Assembly (NCBI RefSeq): GCF_008642275.1
Contig: NZ_CP029189.1
Location: 6,616,001-6,680,000, forward strand
DNA: 64,000 nucleotides
Reading direction: 5' to 3'
DNA from: Streptomyces venezuelae
GTDB lineage: Bacteria > Actinomycetota > Actinomycetes > Streptomycetales > Streptomycetaceae
Positions 24,900-36,394 of this stretch are shown here, piece after piece (position 1 is the first letter of the stretch; every line of letters starts with the position of its first letter). Under the pieces are notes generated by a model, which made no database searches, was not told the DNA's origin, and was given only the letters and a program-made list of their open reading frames with translations. The translations under genes and the position numbers were made by a program.

Positions 24900-25289
24900 C
24901 ACCGGGCCACCGTCACCCAGGCCGACCTGCACTACGTCGGATCCGTGACCGTCGACGCCGATCTGCTGGACGCGGCCGATCTGCTGCCCGGGGAACTTGT
25001 CCACATCGTGGACATCACCAACGGGGCCCGGCTCGAGACCTACGTCATCGAGGGCGAGCGCGGATCCGGGGTCATCGGGATCAACGGCGCCGCCGCGCAC
25101 CTGGTGCACCCCGGGGACCTGGTCATCCTCATCAGCTACGCGCAGGTCGAGGACGCCGAGGCCCGGGTGCTGAAGCCGCGCATCGTGCACGTCGACGCCG
25201 ACAACCGGATCGTGGAGCTGGGTGCGGACGCCTCCGCACCCGTACCGGGTACGGACCAGCGTCGCAGCCCGCACGCCGTGGCCGTCTGA
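24870..25289 (+). CDS. panD: Aspartate 1-decarboxylase
   Basis: 139 aa from TTG 24870, supported by AGGAG 6 nt upstream and by the family start [14 protein letters not shown]. It is a pyruvoyl enzyme making beta-alanine for pantothenate/CoA. The self-cleavage site is [10 protein letters not shown] (Gly24-Ser25), and the [22 protein letters not shown] substrate region is present as [20 protein letters not shown]. The length and whole family core are intact, with a short C-terminal extension. Two genes follow closely (15-nt gap, then a 4-nt overlap), probably one operon. The residue after the first five is Ile where the left stub has Phe. Confidence 0.97.
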   Translation: MLRTMIKSKIHRATVTQADLHYVGSVTVDADLLDAADLLPGELVHIVDITNGARLETYVIEGERGSGVIGINGAAAHLVHPGDLVILISYAQVEDAEARVLKPRIVHVDADNRIVELGADASAPVPGTDQRRSPHAVAV

Positions 25290-25304
25290 GGGGAGTCGGG
25301 GACC

Positions 25305-25646
25305 ATGCCGATCGAGTACCAGGACGACCGTGAGGCCGGACGGCTGCTCGCCGTCGAGGACGGGGCGGTGGTCGGCCACATCGCGTACTTCGTGCTCGAC
25401 GCCGAGCCCCATGCCCTGGTCGCGGTGCACACCATCGTCGATCCGGGGCATGAGGGCCGCGGTATCGCGGGCGGGCTGGTGAGGACCTTCTACGGGATCG
25501 CCGCCGCCCAGGGGGTGCCCGTGGTGCCGCTCTGCCCGTACGCGGCGAGCTGGGCCGCCAAACATCCCGACGAGGCGCCCGAGCCGGCCTCCGAGGTCGT
25601 ACTGGCGGCCAAGGCGCAGCTCGCCGCGGCCCCCGACCTCTGGTGA
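25305..25646 (+). CDS. GNAT family N-acetyltransferase (YjdJ-like)
   Basis: 113 aa. This is the short GNAT form: MPIEYQDDREAGRLLAVEDG, then VVGHIAYFVLD, then HTIVDPGHEGRGIAGGLVRT carrying the acetyl-CoA loop (G-x-G-x-A/G), then VPLCPYAASWAAKHPDE. The CPY-ASW-A-KHP end is diagnostic of the small YjdJ/Gcn5-related type. The substrate is unknown. It sits 15 nt after panD. It may acetylate PanD-related or other proteins, but that is guesswork. Confidence 0.9.
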   Translation: MPIEYQDDREAGRLLAVEDGAVVGHIAYFVLDAEPHALVAVHTIVDPGHEGRGIAGGLVRTFYGIAAAQGVPVVPLCPYAASWAAKHPDEAPEPASEVVLAAKAQLAAAPDLW

Positions 25647-26281
25647 CCGATCTGCTCCTGCTGCACACCTCGCCCGTGCACGTCCCGGTCTTCGACGCCC
25701 TGCGCGACCGGAACCACCCGGGGGCCGTGCTGCGGCACCTGGTGGTCCCGGAGCTGCTGGACCGGGCCCGTGCGGAAGGGCCGGAGTCGGTGGCTCCGGC
25801 CCTTCGGGGGCTGCTCCTGGCGGAAGCGGGGCCGCCCGTGCTGGTCACCTGCTCGACCATCGGGGCGACCGCGGAGTCGCTGGCTCCGGAGCTCGGTGTT
25901 CCGGTGCTGCGGGTGGACCGGCCGATGGCGGCCGCCGCGGTACGGACGGGGGCGCGGATCGCCGTACTGGCCGCCCTGGAGTCCACCCTCGCCCCGACCG
26001 GGGAGCTGCTGGCCGAGGAGGCGGGCGAGCGGCCCGTGTCCGTCGTCCCGCACCTGGTCGCCGGGGCCTGGGACCTCTTCGAGGCCGGGGACACCGCCGG
26101 CTACCTCGCCCGCGTCGCCGCGGTCGCCGACTCCATCGCCGGCGCGGACGCCGCGGACGTCGTCGTGCTGGCCCAGGCCTCCATGGCCGGGGCCGCGGGG
26201 CTGGTCACGGGCCCGGTTGTGGTGCTGTCCAGCCCGGCTCCGGGCCTCGCCGCGAGCCTGGCGATGCGTCCGGCCCCGTAG
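25643..26281 (+). CDS. Asp/Glu racemase-like protein
   Basis: 212 aa from GTG 25643, overlapping the previous stop by 4 nt. It resembles the aspartate/glutamate/hydantoin racemase superfamily, with LVTCSTIGATAESLAPELGV (first catalytic Cys in the CST motif) and an LAALESTLAPTGELLAEEAG strand-helix. The expected second cysteine is replaced near VVVLAQASMAG (family often has AQ-S-A). It could be a racemase or a decarboxylase-like relative. Its place behind panD (aspartate-using) is suggestive but does not fix the substrate. Confidence 0.75.
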   Translation: MTDLLLLHTSPVHVPVFDALRDRNHPGAVLRHLVVPELLDRARAEGPESVAPALRGLLLAEAGPPVLVTCSTIGATAESLAPELGVPVLRVDRPMAAAAVRTGARIAVLAALESTLAPTGELLAEEAGERPVSVVPHLVAGAWDLFEAGDTAGYLARVAAVADSIAGADAADVVVLAQASMAGAAGLVTGPVVVLSSPAPGLAASLAMRPAP

Positions 26282-26385
26282 GGCGGATCCCTCCGGTCGG
26301 GCGGCCCCCCCCCGCGAGCCCGGCCCGGCCCACGAGGGACCCCCAGGGCAGGCGTACCCGGCGCAATCGCGGGAAGGTGGGCCGT

Positions 26386-26583
26386 ATGGTGCGAAAGCAA
26401 GAGGCAGAAGAGACGCAGCCGCCCGTCCCGGGGCCCGACCCCGACCCGGGCCCCAGCCCGTTCCCCGACCCCGAGCCCATGCCGCGGCCCGTACCGCCCG
26501 TACCCGGCCCGGTGCCCGAGCCGGACCCGATCCCGCCGCCCCCGGGGCCCGCGCCGATCCCGCAGCCCGGGCCCCTCAGCTGA
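26386..26583 (+). CDS. Small proline-rich protein
   Basis: 65 aa from an ATG at 26386, with GGAAGG 8 nt upstream. After MVRKQEAEETQ the sequence is almost entirely Pro, Gly, Asp and Glu (PGPDPDPGPSPFPDPEP-type repeats). Its bias makes chance openness likely in GC-rich DNA, but the ribosome site and position support a gene. It is probably disordered. It converges on gnd, whose stop is 25 nt away. Confidence 0.5.
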   Translation: MVRKQEAEETQPPVPGPDPDPGPSPFPDPEPMPRPVPPVPGPVPEPDPIPPPPGPAPIPQPGPLS

Positions 26584-26607
26584 CCGTGCGGGGGGCTACG
26601 GGCGGAC

Positions 26608-28050
26608 CTACGAGCGGACCTCGGTGCGGTCGCCGCTCCAGAGGGTGTGGAACGAGCCCTCGCGGTCGGTCCGCCGGTAGGTGTGCGCCCCGAAGAAGTC
26701 CCGCTGCCCCTGCGTGAGGGCCGCGGGCAGCCGCTCCGCGCGCAGCGCGTCGTAGTAGGCCAGTGAGGCCGCGAAGGCGGGAACCGGGATGCCCTGGCGC
26801 ACCGCCGCCACCAGGACGGACCGCCAGCCGTCCTGCGCCGCCGCGATCTCCTCGGCGAAGTGCGCGTCCGCCAGCAGGCTCGGCAGCTCCGGCCGTGCGT
26901 CGTACGCAGCCCGGATCCGGTCCAGGAACGCAGCCCGGATGATGCAGCCGCCGCGCCACAGCGAGGCCACGGCGCCCAGGTCCACGTTCCAGCTGTACTC
27001 CTCGCTGCCGGCCCGGATCTGGTGGAAGCCCTGGGTGTACGAGACGATCTTCGACGCGTACAGCGCCTGCTCCACCTCGGCGGCGAAGGCCTCCGCCGCC
27101 TCCGGCGCGAGCGCCGCGGCCGTCGGGCCCGCGAGCCCGCGCGCGGCCGCCCGCAGGTCCGCGTGGCCGGAGACCGCGCGGGCGAAGACCGCCTCGGCGA
27201 TGCCCGACACCGGCACCCCGAGGTCGAGGGCGATCTGCACGGTCCAGCGGCCGGTCCCCTTCTGCTCGGCGGCGTCGGCCACGACGTCGACGTACGGGCA
27301 CCCGGTCGCGGCGTCGGTGTGCGCGAGCACCTCGGCCGTGATCTCGATCAGGTACGAGTCCAGGCGCCCCCGGTTCCACGCCCGGAAGGTCTCCGCGATC
27401 TTCGCGGGGGAGTAGCCGGCGACCTCGCGCAGCAGGTGGTACGCCTCGGCGATGAGCTGCATGTCGGCGTACTCGATGCCGTTGTGCACCATCTTGACGA
27501 AGTGTCCGGCACCGTCGGGCCCCACGTGCGAGGTGCACGGCGTCCCGTCGGCGGCCTTCGCGGAGATCTTCTCCAGCAGCGGTCCGAGGGAGGCGTACGA
27601 CTGCGTCGAGCCGCCCGGCATGATGCTCGGGCCCAGCAGCGCACCCTCCTCGCCGCCGGAGATGCCCACGCCCACGAAGTGCAGTCCCTGCTCCCGCAGT
27701 TCCCGCTCGCGGCGCCGGGTGTCCTCGAAATGCGCGTTGCCGCCGTCGATGATGACGTCGCCCTCCTCCAGGAGAGGCGCGAACTCGCGGATCACGGCAT
27801 CGGTCGGCTCCCCGGCCTTCACCATGATCACGATGCGCCGGGGGCGCTCCAGCGCGTCGACGAACTCCTTGGCCGACCCGGCCGCCACGAAGGCGCCCTC
27901 GTGCCCGAACTCCTCGACCAGTGCCGTGGTCTTGGCGGCGGTGCGGTTGTGCACGGCCACGGTGAATCCGTTGCGGGCGAAGTTGCGGGCGAGGTTGCTG
28001 CCCATGACAGCGAGTCCGGTGACGCCGATCTGGGCTGTGCTGGTGCTCAT
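26608..28050 (-). CDS. gnd: 6-phosphogluconate dehydrogenase (decarboxylating)
   Basis: 480 aa from an ATG at 28050, with AGGAG 7 nt upstream. It catalyses the oxidative decarboxylation of 6-phosphogluconate to ribulose 5-phosphate with NADP in the pentose phosphate pathway. Motifs are the Rossmann GVTGLAVMGSNLARN (variant G-x-A-x-M-G), NRT after beta-2 (NADP preference), GISGGEEGALLGPSIMPGG, KMVHNGIEYADMQLIAEAYH (catalytic Lys and Asn), and a terminal LPAALTQGQRDFFGAHTYRR. The about 480-aa length is of the long dimeric type. It is divergent from the cell-wall hydrolase at 28247. Confidence 0.97.
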   Translation of the reverse strand: MSTSTAQIGVTGLAVMGSNLARNFARNGFTVAVHNRTAAKTTALVEEFGHEGAFVAAGSAKEFVDALERPRRIVIMVKAGEPTDAVIREFAPLLEEGDVIIDGGNAHFEDTRRRERELREQGLHFVGVGISGGEEGALLGPSIMPGGSTQSYASLGPLLEKISAKAADGTPCTSHVGPDGAGHFVKMVHNGIEYADMQLIAEAYHLLREVAGYSPAKIAETFRAWNRGRLDSYLIEITAEVLAHTDAATGCPYVDVVADAAEQKGTGRWTVQIALDLGVPVSGIAEAVFARAVSGHADLRAAARGLAGPTAAALAPEAAEAFAAEVEQALYASKIVSYTQGFHQIRAGSEEYSWNVDLGAVASLWRGGCIIRAAFLDRIRAAYDARPELPSLLADAHFAEEIAAAQDGWRSVLVAAVRQGIPVPAFAASLAYYDALRAERLPAALTQGQRDFFGAHTYRRTDREGSFHTLWSGDRTEVRS

Positions 28051-28184
28051 CGGTGCGCTCCTGCTTGCTTCGGTGTGCCTTCGGTGGGCGGGGAGCTCCG
28101 AAACTACCCCGCCCCGCGCCCCAGTGGATCTTTTACTCATCGAGATACAGTCAAGTTCCCTTGGCATGCGCCCCGTTGCGCCTC

Positions 28185-30385
<2,201 letters not shown>

Positions 30386-30690
30386 AATGCCCCACCCACC
30401 TGCCCTATTCCTCCGTCCACAGGCGGTGATCAGTCATACTCCCGACGTAGTACGGGAGTACGCAGCGTGGCCCCTCCGGCAGCGGAAAGCGACCCCGGCA
30501 ATCCCCCCGGCAATCCCCCCGGCCGTCCCCCGGCGCCACCGGTACCGCCGCGCATCGTGACGCCCCGCTCGCGGTGGGTGAGAGCGACGGAAGCGGGTTT
30601 GGCTCCGGGCGTGTGCGATCCGTACAGTTGCCCTTTTGAGGATTCCGCAGCAGGCGGATGCGGACGAGTGATCAAGGAACGGCAGCGGCC
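30386..30690. other. Divergent intergenic region, repeat-rich
   Basis: 305 bp between the DMT and SDR genes. It contains tandem ccccggcaatcccc units (30493-30520), then a plain GC-rich stretch. The SDR promoter must lie near its right end, but only a weak ribosome site (aaggaa) is seen. No gene is evident. Confidence 0.4.
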
Positions 30691-32178
30691 ATGACGGTGA
30701 CCGAAGACAGCCAGGACCACGGGCACGCCTACGGGCCCGGCATCGACCCCGACCGGCTGGCCCTCTGCCTCAGCGTGCTCGACGAGCTGGACAAGCTCGA
30801 CGTCGACCACCCCGACGCGATCACCGTACGCCGTGCCACCGCGGGTCTCTACCGGACGGTCAAGCAGCGCCGCCGCCAGGAGCGCCGCGCCGCCAAGACC
30901 GCCAACGACAAGGCCGTCACCGAGGCCACCGCCACCGGCTCCGCCGAGCGCATCGACGACGAGACCGAGGGCATCCTGCCCTCCTCGGTCACGGAGGCCG
31001 GCCGGATCGCCGGCATACTCCAGCGCCCGCGCTCCTGCTACGTCTGCAAGACGCGGTACGTCGAGGTCGACTACTTCTACCACCAGCTCTGCCCGGCGTG
31101 CGCCGTGGAGAACCGGACCCGCCGCGAGGCCCGCGCCGACCTGACCGGCAAGCGCGCGCTGCTCACGGGCGGCCGCGCCAAGATCGGCATGTACATCGCG
31201 CTGCGGCTGCTGCGGGACGGCGCCCACACCACGATCACCACGCGCTTCCCCAAGGACGCCATCCGCCGCTTCAAGGCGATGGAGGACTCCGCGGACTGGA
31301 TGCACCGCCTGGAGGTCGTCGGCATCGACCTGCGCGACCCGGCCCAGTCCGTCGCCCTCGCCGACCAGGTGTCCGCGGCCGGCCCGCTCGACATCCTGAT
31401 CAACAACGCGACGCAGACCGTACGCCGCCTGCCCACCGCCTACGCGGCGCTGGTCGAGGGGGAGTCCGCCCCGCTGCCCGCCGGCGAGCTCCCCGCCCAC
31501 CACGTCATCGGCGCCTTCAACTCCGGCGCGGTCGACGGACTGGCGGCGCTGCCCGTCGGCGTGAGCGGACTGGAGGCGCAGAAGGTCGCCGACCTCGCGC
31601 TGGTCGCGGGCAACGCCAGCCTGGAACGGCACCTCGCCGGCACGGCCATCGACGCGGGCGGCCTGCTGCCCGACGTCGTCGAGAGCAACACCTGGGTGCA
31701 GACCATCGACCAGATCTCCCCGGTGGAGCTGCTCGAAACCCAGCTCTGCAACTACACGTCGCCGTTCATCCTGATCAGCGCGCTGCGGCCGGCCATGGCC
31801 GAGGCGGCCCGCAAGGCCGCCAACGGGCGGGCGTACGTCGTCAACGTCTCGGCGATGGAGGGCGTCTTCAGCCGCGGCTACAAGGGCGCGGGGCACCCGA
31901 ACACCAATGCCGCCAAGGCCGCGATGAACATGGTGACGCGGACCAGCGGCCAGGAGATGTTCCAGACCGACCGCATCCTGATGACCTCGGTCGACACCGG
32001 CTGGATCACCGACGAGCGCCCCCACTTCGACAAGCTGCGCCTGGCCGAGGAGGGCTTCCACGCCCCGCTCGACCTGGTCGACGGCGCGGCCCGGGTCTAC
32101 GACCCGATCGTGCGCGGCGAGGCCGGCGAGGACCTGTTCGGCGTCTTCCTCAAGGACTACGCCCCGGCGAACTGGTAA
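30691..32178 (+). CDS. SDR-family protein with zinc-ribbon-like insert
   Basis: 495 aa from an ATG at 30691 (an alternative in-frame ATG lies at 30658). Residues 1-100 are helical and charged. Residues about 115-137 hold CYVCKTRYVEVDYFYHQLCP, followed by AC, a CxxC...CxxC metal site. The rest is a Rossmann SDR domain: LTGGRAKIGMYIALRLLRDG (glycine-rich NAD(P) loop), IDLRDPAQ, ILINNATQT and VVNVSAMEG. The usual catalytic YxxxK reads TNAAK, so the Tyr is replaced by Thr. The end binds substrate (DYAPANW). It is a large conserved actinobacterial family, substrate unknown. Loss of the Tyr implies altered or no reductase chemistry. Confidence 0.88.
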   Translation: MTVTEDSQDHGHAYGPGIDPDRLALCLSVLDELDKLDVDHPDAITVRRATAGLYRTVKQRRRQERRAAKTANDKAVTEATATGSAERIDDETEGILPSSVTEAGRIAGILQRPRSCYVCKTRYVEVDYFYHQLCPACAVENRTRREARADLTGKRALLTGGRAKIGMYIALRLLRDGAHTTITTRFPKDAIRRFKAMEDSADWMHRLEVVGIDLRDPAQSVALADQVSAAGPLDILINNATQTVRRLPTAYAALVEGESAPLPAGELPAHHVIGAFNSGAVDGLAALPVGVSGLEAQKVADLALVAGNASLERHLAGTAIDAGGLLPDVVESNTWVQTIDQISPVELLETQLCNYTSPFILISALRPAMAEAARKAANGRAYVVNVSAMEGVFSRGYKGAGHPNTNAAKAAMNMVTRTSGQEMFQTDRILMTSVDTGWITDERPHFDKLRLAEEGFHAPLDLVDGAARVYDPIVRGEAGEDLFGVFLKDYAPANW

Positions 32179-32199
32179 CCCCGGAGCCTCCTCCCCGCC

Positions 32200-32724
32200 C
32201 TACCGGGCCCCGCTCGACCCCCTCGACCCCCTCGGCGCACCGAGGGGGTCGAGGGCGTTCCCGGGGGGCCCGGCCCGCCAGGTCCCGGCCGCGACCAGCT
32301 CCAGCAGCGGCTGCCAGTCCTCCAGCACGCCCGCGTCCAGGTCGGCCGCGGCGGCGGAGTCCCGGGCCTGGCACAGGCTGGCCGCCGCCTCGGCGTCGCC
32401 CCCGTCGTGGTGTCCGGCGGCCGCGCCGACGGGGTGGTGCGGCGACTGCAGCCGTACCAGCCGGGCCACGCGCTCGCCCAGGAGCAGGCGGACCGACTCT
32501 GCGGCAACGCCCACGGTAACCACCCCGTCACTCAGACGGAGCAAAGGTCCGAGCCGGTGCACCAAGCCTGCGATCTGCAGTTCCTTGTCGAAGGGGTGCG
32601 AGCGGCGGAGCAGCGCCGCGGTCCGCAGACCCCGGTCGTCGGGGTCGGCGCGCAACACCTCCATCAGCTCCAGCACGCTTGTGATGTAAGGGACTTGAGC
32701 CTCGGGCACTTCGGACCTCGCCAC
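32200..32724 (-). CDS. HD-domain-like (possibly inactive) protein
   Basis: 174 aa from GTG 32724, with GGAGGGGG 6 nt upstream. LRTAALLRRSHPFDKELQIA followed by GLVHRLGPLL matches the helix pair of HD phosphohydrolases or inositol-oxygenase-like proteins. There the motif would be GLIHDLG, but here Asp of HD is Arg. AEAAASLCQARDSAAAADLD is a later helix. Because the metal-binding Asp is lost, it may be a degenerate or regulatory homologue. It converges on the SDR gene. Its last codons pass through the 15-bp hairpin at 32221-32254. Confidence 0.6.
   Translation of the reverse strand: MARSEVPEAQVPYITSVLELMEVLRADPDDRGLRTAALLRRSHPFDKELQIAGLVHRLGPLLRLSDGVVTVGVAAESVRLLLGERVARLVRLQSPHHPVGAAAGHHDGGDAEAAASLCQARDSAAAADLDAGVLEDWQPLLELVAAGTWRAGPPGNALDPLGAPRGSRGSSGAR
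32221..32254. terminator. Bidirectional terminator between SDR and HD-like genes
   Basis: Perfect 15-bp arms (32221-32235 and 32240-32254) with a 4-nt loop cgca. It lies 43 nt after the SDR stop but within the last codons of the leftward gene, so for that gene it would act just before the stop codon. Confidence 0.75.
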
Positions 32725-33006
32725 CGCCGACCCCCTCCGTCACACCCCGCGCGTCCGGGATCGAGCACACCATCCGCCGCGTACCCGCAGAGCCACGACT
32801 TGCTGAACTAGGAGCGAAAGTAAGAGGGCGCAGCGGATTTTGCCTTCCTATCGAGCGGAGGTCCGCTCATATGTGTACTCTGGGGCATCAAGACGGCCCC
32901 CATCCGGGCCGCGCTCCACTAAGGCGCCACCGCGTCCGGAAACCCTTTCACCCCTTGCCCGGTGCGCGGTCCGCTTGCCGGGTTACGCGACACGAAGGAG
33001 TGCGCG

Positions 33007-33180
33007 GTGACTGAAAAGACCAAGCCCGAACCGACGGTGATGGAGCGGACGGGAACACGGGCGAAGCCCCGGACCGACGAACTCGGAAGCCTGGAGGTCT
33101 GGGCCCGATCCGCCCCGATCCGACTGGCCGGCTACGAGGACGACCTGGCGGAAGCGCACATCCTGCCCGGGATCGACTAG
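33007..33180 (+). CDS. Small conserved-looking protein
   Basis: 57 aa from GTG 33007, with AAGGAG 6 nt upstream. MTEKTKPEPTVMERTGTRAK is a charged, Thr/Lys-rich leader. DELGSLEVWARSAPIRLAGY then runs to an acidic end, EDDLAEAHILPGID. There are no Cys, no signal peptide and no membrane segment. The leader plus compact C terminus resembles peptide precursors or small regulators, but no maturase lies near. It is well placed (a 280-bp leader region upstream with an A/T-richer patch). The function is unknown. Confidence 0.65.
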   Translation: MTEKTKPEPTVMERTGTRAKPRTDELGSLEVWARSAPIRLAGYEDDLAEAHILPGID

Positions 33181-33435
33181 TCCGCGAAGCGGTGTCAAGC
33201 GCCCCCTCGTGCCCACGCGCACCGGGGGCGCTGTCGTGCCCGCGGCCCTGCCCGACGCCGTGCCCGCAGCCCTGACCGACGCGGCCCCCGCCTCCGGCCC
33301 GCCCGCCTCCGGTCGTTCCCCGCCCGGCGGCGGCCCGGTCCCGATGCGGTTCCCCTTCCGGCTACGCCGTGAGCGTCTTCGCCGACGGCGATCACCGCTT
33401 CCGCGGCCCGGCCCGGCCCCGGCAGGCTGGCGGGC

Positions 33436-34419
33436 ATGAAACTACTGATGCTGGGTGGTACCGAATTCGTCGGACGCGCGATCACCGAGGACGCCCTGAC
33501 CCGGGGCTGGGAGGTGACCGTCTTCCACCGCGGACACCACACACCCCCGCCGGGCGTGAAGGTGCTGCAAGGGGACCGGACCGCGCCCGGCGGGCCGGCC
33601 GCCCTCGGCGCCGGGGAGTGGGACCTGGTCGTCGACACGTGGGGCGGCGCCCCCACGGCAGTACGCGACAGCGCCCGCCTGCTGCGCGACCGGGCCGGGC
33701 GGTACGCGTACATCTCCAGCCGCTCGGTGTACGCCTACCCCGCGCCCGCGGGCCTCGACGAGCACGGCCTCCTGGTCGGGGGCTCACCGGACGCCGGGCC
33801 CACCGCCTACGCCGAGGACAAGCGGGGCGGCGAACTCGCCGCCCTGGACGCCTTCGCGGACCGCGCCCTGCTCGCGCGCGCCGGCCTGATCCTCGGCCCG
33901 TACGAGAACGTCGGCCGGCTCCCGTGGTGGCTGAACCGCACCGCCCGCGGCGGCCCGGTGCTCGCTCCCGGACCGCGCCGACTCCCGATCCAGTACATCG
34001 ACGTGCGCGACCTCGCCCGGTGGACGCTGGACGCCGCCGAGGCAGGGCGTTCGGGCGCCTACAACCTGGTCGCCCCGTCCGGACACGCCACGATGGGAAC
34101 GTTCCTCGAAGCCTGCGCCGCCACCACCGGAGGCCGCGCCGAACTGCGCTGGACCGACCCGGACCGGATCCTGGCGGCGGGCGTGGAGCCCTGGTCCGAG
34201 CTCCCCGTCTGGGTCCCCGAGGGCGAGGCCCACGACCACATACACCGCGGGGACGTCTCCAAGGCGCTGGCCGCCGGCCTGACGTGCCGGCCGGTCGAGG
34301 AGACCGTGGCCGACACCTGGGCCTGGCTGCGCACGCTCGGCGGGGCCGCCCCGCAGCGCCCCGACGTACCGGCCAAGGGCATCTCCGCGGAGCGGGAGGC
34401 CGCGCTACTCGGACTCTGA
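33436..34419 (+). CDS. NAD-dependent epimerase/dehydratase
   Basis: 327 aa extended-SDR protein. MKLLMLGGTEFVGRAITEDA carries the GxxGxxG NAD-binding loop, DTWGGAPTAVRDSARLLRDR and YAYISSRSVYAYPAPAG carry the Ser region, and a Tyr/Lys pair lies in PTAYAEDKRGGELAALD. The IDVRDLARWTLDAAEAGRSG helix follows. It probably acts on a nucleotide sugar or small reductase substrate. The C-terminal VSKALAAGLTCRPVEETVAD matches epimerase C-terminal domains. It overlaps the convergent LMF gene stop by 15 nt. Confidence 0.88.
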   Translation: MKLLMLGGTEFVGRAITEDALTRGWEVTVFHRGHHTPPPGVKVLQGDRTAPGGPAALGAGEWDLVVDTWGGAPTAVRDSARLLRDRAGRYAYISSRSVYAYPAPAGLDEHGLLVGGSPDAGPTAYAEDKRGGELAALDAFADRALLARAGLILGPYENVGRLPWWLNRTARGGPVLAPGPRRLPIQYIDVRDLARWTLDAAEAGRSGAYNLVAPSGHATMGTFLEACAATTGGRAELRWTDPDRILAAGVEPWSELPVWVPEGEAHDHIHRGDVSKALAAGLTCRPVEETVADTWAWLRTLGGAAPQRPDVPAKGISAEREAALLGL

Positions 34420-35844
34420 GCGGTGCGCGTCGGCGAGACGGGTCGGCGGGAGGTACTCGCGCACGAGCGTGCGGTGCCACCAGGCCCCCGTCTCGCGCCG
34501 CTCCCGCCAGGTGGTGAACCGGTAGCGGTACAGCAGGGCGCGGACATGGACGGGCGGGGCGTCCGGGAACGGATTGTCGCGCAGCAGTCGCAGCGTGTCC
34601 CGGTCGCCCGCCAGCAGCCGCTCCACGAACGGCCCGAACCAGTCCCGGGCGTAGTCGGGGGAGATCGCGGCGAACCACATCAGCCAGTCCAGCCGCAGGT
34701 GGTACGGGGCGAACTGGCGCGGAATCCGGCCCGGTTCACCCGGCTTGCCCTTGAAGCCGTACTCGCGCCAGTCCCCGTCCGCGCGCGGCACCCGGTCCGC
34801 GGTGCCCTCCACCGCCACCTCCATCCGGACCCGGCCGACCGAGCCGAAGGCCCCGTAGGTGTTGACCAGGTGCAGCGCGTCGAAGGAGCGGTTCATCACC
34901 TGGCGGCGCGAGACCATGTTGAGCACCGGGTGCCGGCTGAGGAACAGCACGAGCACGGTCACCGCGCACACCACGGCCACGAACCACACGGGACCCGTGC
35001 GCGAGGCGGCCGCGGGCGGGGCGCCGGCGAGTCCGGTGAAGTCCACGGCCGAGACGGCCAGCGTGATCGTCAGCCAGTTCAGCCAGGCGAAGTTGCCCGA
35101 CAGCACCAGCCACAGCTGCGTCGCGATGACGATCCCGGCGGCGTACGAGGCCACCGGCTGCGGGGTGAACAGCAACACCGGGACGATCAGTTGGGTCACG
35201 TGGTTGGCCGCGCACTCCACCCGGTGCAGCGGCTTCGGCAGACGGTGGAAGAACCAGCTCAGCGGCCCGGCCATCGGCTGCGTCTCGTGGTGGAAGTAGA
35301 GGCAGGTCAGCTTGCGCCAGCAGGGGTCGCCGCGCATCTTGATCAGCCCGGCCCCGAATTCCACGCGGAAGAGCACCCAGCGCAGCAGCCACAGCACCAG
35401 GAGGGGCGGCCCGGCCCGCGCGTTGCCGAGGAACACGGCGAGGAAGCCCACCTCCAGCAGCAGTGACTCCCAGCCGAAGGAGTACCAGGTCTGCCCCACG
35501 TTCACGATCGAGAGGTAGAGCGCCCACAGCACGGCCCACATCGCCATGGCGGCGGCCAGCGGCACCTCGTCCCCCGCCCCGGCGGCCAGCGCCGCGGCCA
35601 GTGCCGCACCGCCCCAGGCGCAGCCCGCGAAGAGCCGGTCGGAGTAGCGCAGTTGGAAGAGGCTCGGGGCGCGCCGGAAGGGCACGTACCGTATGTAGCG
35701 CGGTACGGGCGTCATGCCGTGCGCCCCGATCAGGGCCCGGAACTGCAGGGCGGCCCCGAGGAAGGCGACGAGGTAGACCCCGGCGAGGGCCCGCTGGAAG
35801 ACCAGCCGGGCGAGCCAGTATCCGGGCGCCGTGAACCAGTCCAT
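34405..35844 (-). CDS. Lipase maturation factor (LMF1/2-like) family membrane protein
   Basis: 479 aa from an ATG at 35844 (MDWFTAPGYWLARLVFQRAL). Multiple transmembrane helices alternate with conserved LMF blocks: GESLLLEVGFLAVFLG-like (here GWESLLLEVGFLAVFLGNAR), RWVLFRVEFGAGLIKMRGDP, CWRKLTCLYFHHETQPMAGP, FHRLPKPLHRVECAANHVTQ, and a soluble C-terminal domain WREYGFKGKPGEPGRIPRQF. In animals such proteins help lipases fold. The bacterial role is unknown. It lies at the end of a leftward operon after DUF1990 and YndJ genes (20-nt gap). The ribosome site is very close to this ATG. Confidence 0.9.
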   Translation of the reverse strand: MDWFTAPGYWLARLVFQRALAGVYLVAFLGAALQFRALIGAHGMTPVPRYIRYVPFRRAPSLFQLRYSDRLFAGCAWGGAALAAALAAGAGDEVPLAAAMAMWAVLWALYLSIVNVGQTWYSFGWESLLLEVGFLAVFLGNARAGPPLLVLWLLRWVLFRVEFGAGLIKMRGDPCWRKLTCLYFHHETQPMAGPLSWFFHRLPKPLHRVECAANHVTQLIVPVLLFTPQPVASYAAGIVIATQLWLVLSGNFAWLNWLTITLAVSAVDFTGLAGAPPAAASRTGPVWFVAVVCAVTVLVLFLSRHPVLNMVSRRQVMNRSFDALHLVNTYGAFGSVGRVRMEVAVEGTADRVPRADGDWREYGFKGKPGEPGRIPRQFAPYHLRLDWLMWFAAISPDYARDWFGPFVERLLAGDRDTLRLLRDNPFPDAPPVHVRALLYRYRFTTWRERRETGAWWHRTLVREYLPPTRLADAHRSESE

Positions 35845-35864
35845 CGCCTCCAGTATCGGACCGG

Positions 35865-36394
35865 TCAGCCGGTGGCGGCCAGCTTGCGCAGGTGGTGGCC
35901 GAGGAGGCGGGCGTACTGGTGCTGGAGGACGGGGACCACCGGACCGGCGAGCCGGGTGTACCAGGCGTTCGGGCGGCTGAAGGCGGTGACCGTGAACCAC
36001 ACCGTGCCGTCGGGGTCCATGTCCACGACGAAGGACTCCTCGCCGCATTCGGGGTGTCCGGCCAGGGTGCCGTAGGCGAAACCGATGCGGGCGGGCTCGT
36101 ACGCGGTCCAGATCACCTGGCACGGGGCGTCGATCCGCAGCGGCCCGAGGCCGATCCCGACGACCACCCGGCTGCCCGGCCGGACCGCGCCGACATCGGC
36201 TTGTACGCGCATGCCGGAGGTCCGGTGGGCGTGGAAGGTGGTGACCGCGGTGCCGGCGGCCTCGAAGACGGCCCGGCCGCGTCCGAGACGGGTGCGGTGG
36301 TGCAGGTGGTTGTATCCGGCGGGCAGCGGCCGGTGGGCCGTCGCACCCCGGTCGGGGTAGTTGACGGTGTCCCGGCCGGCGCTGATGAGGCGGG

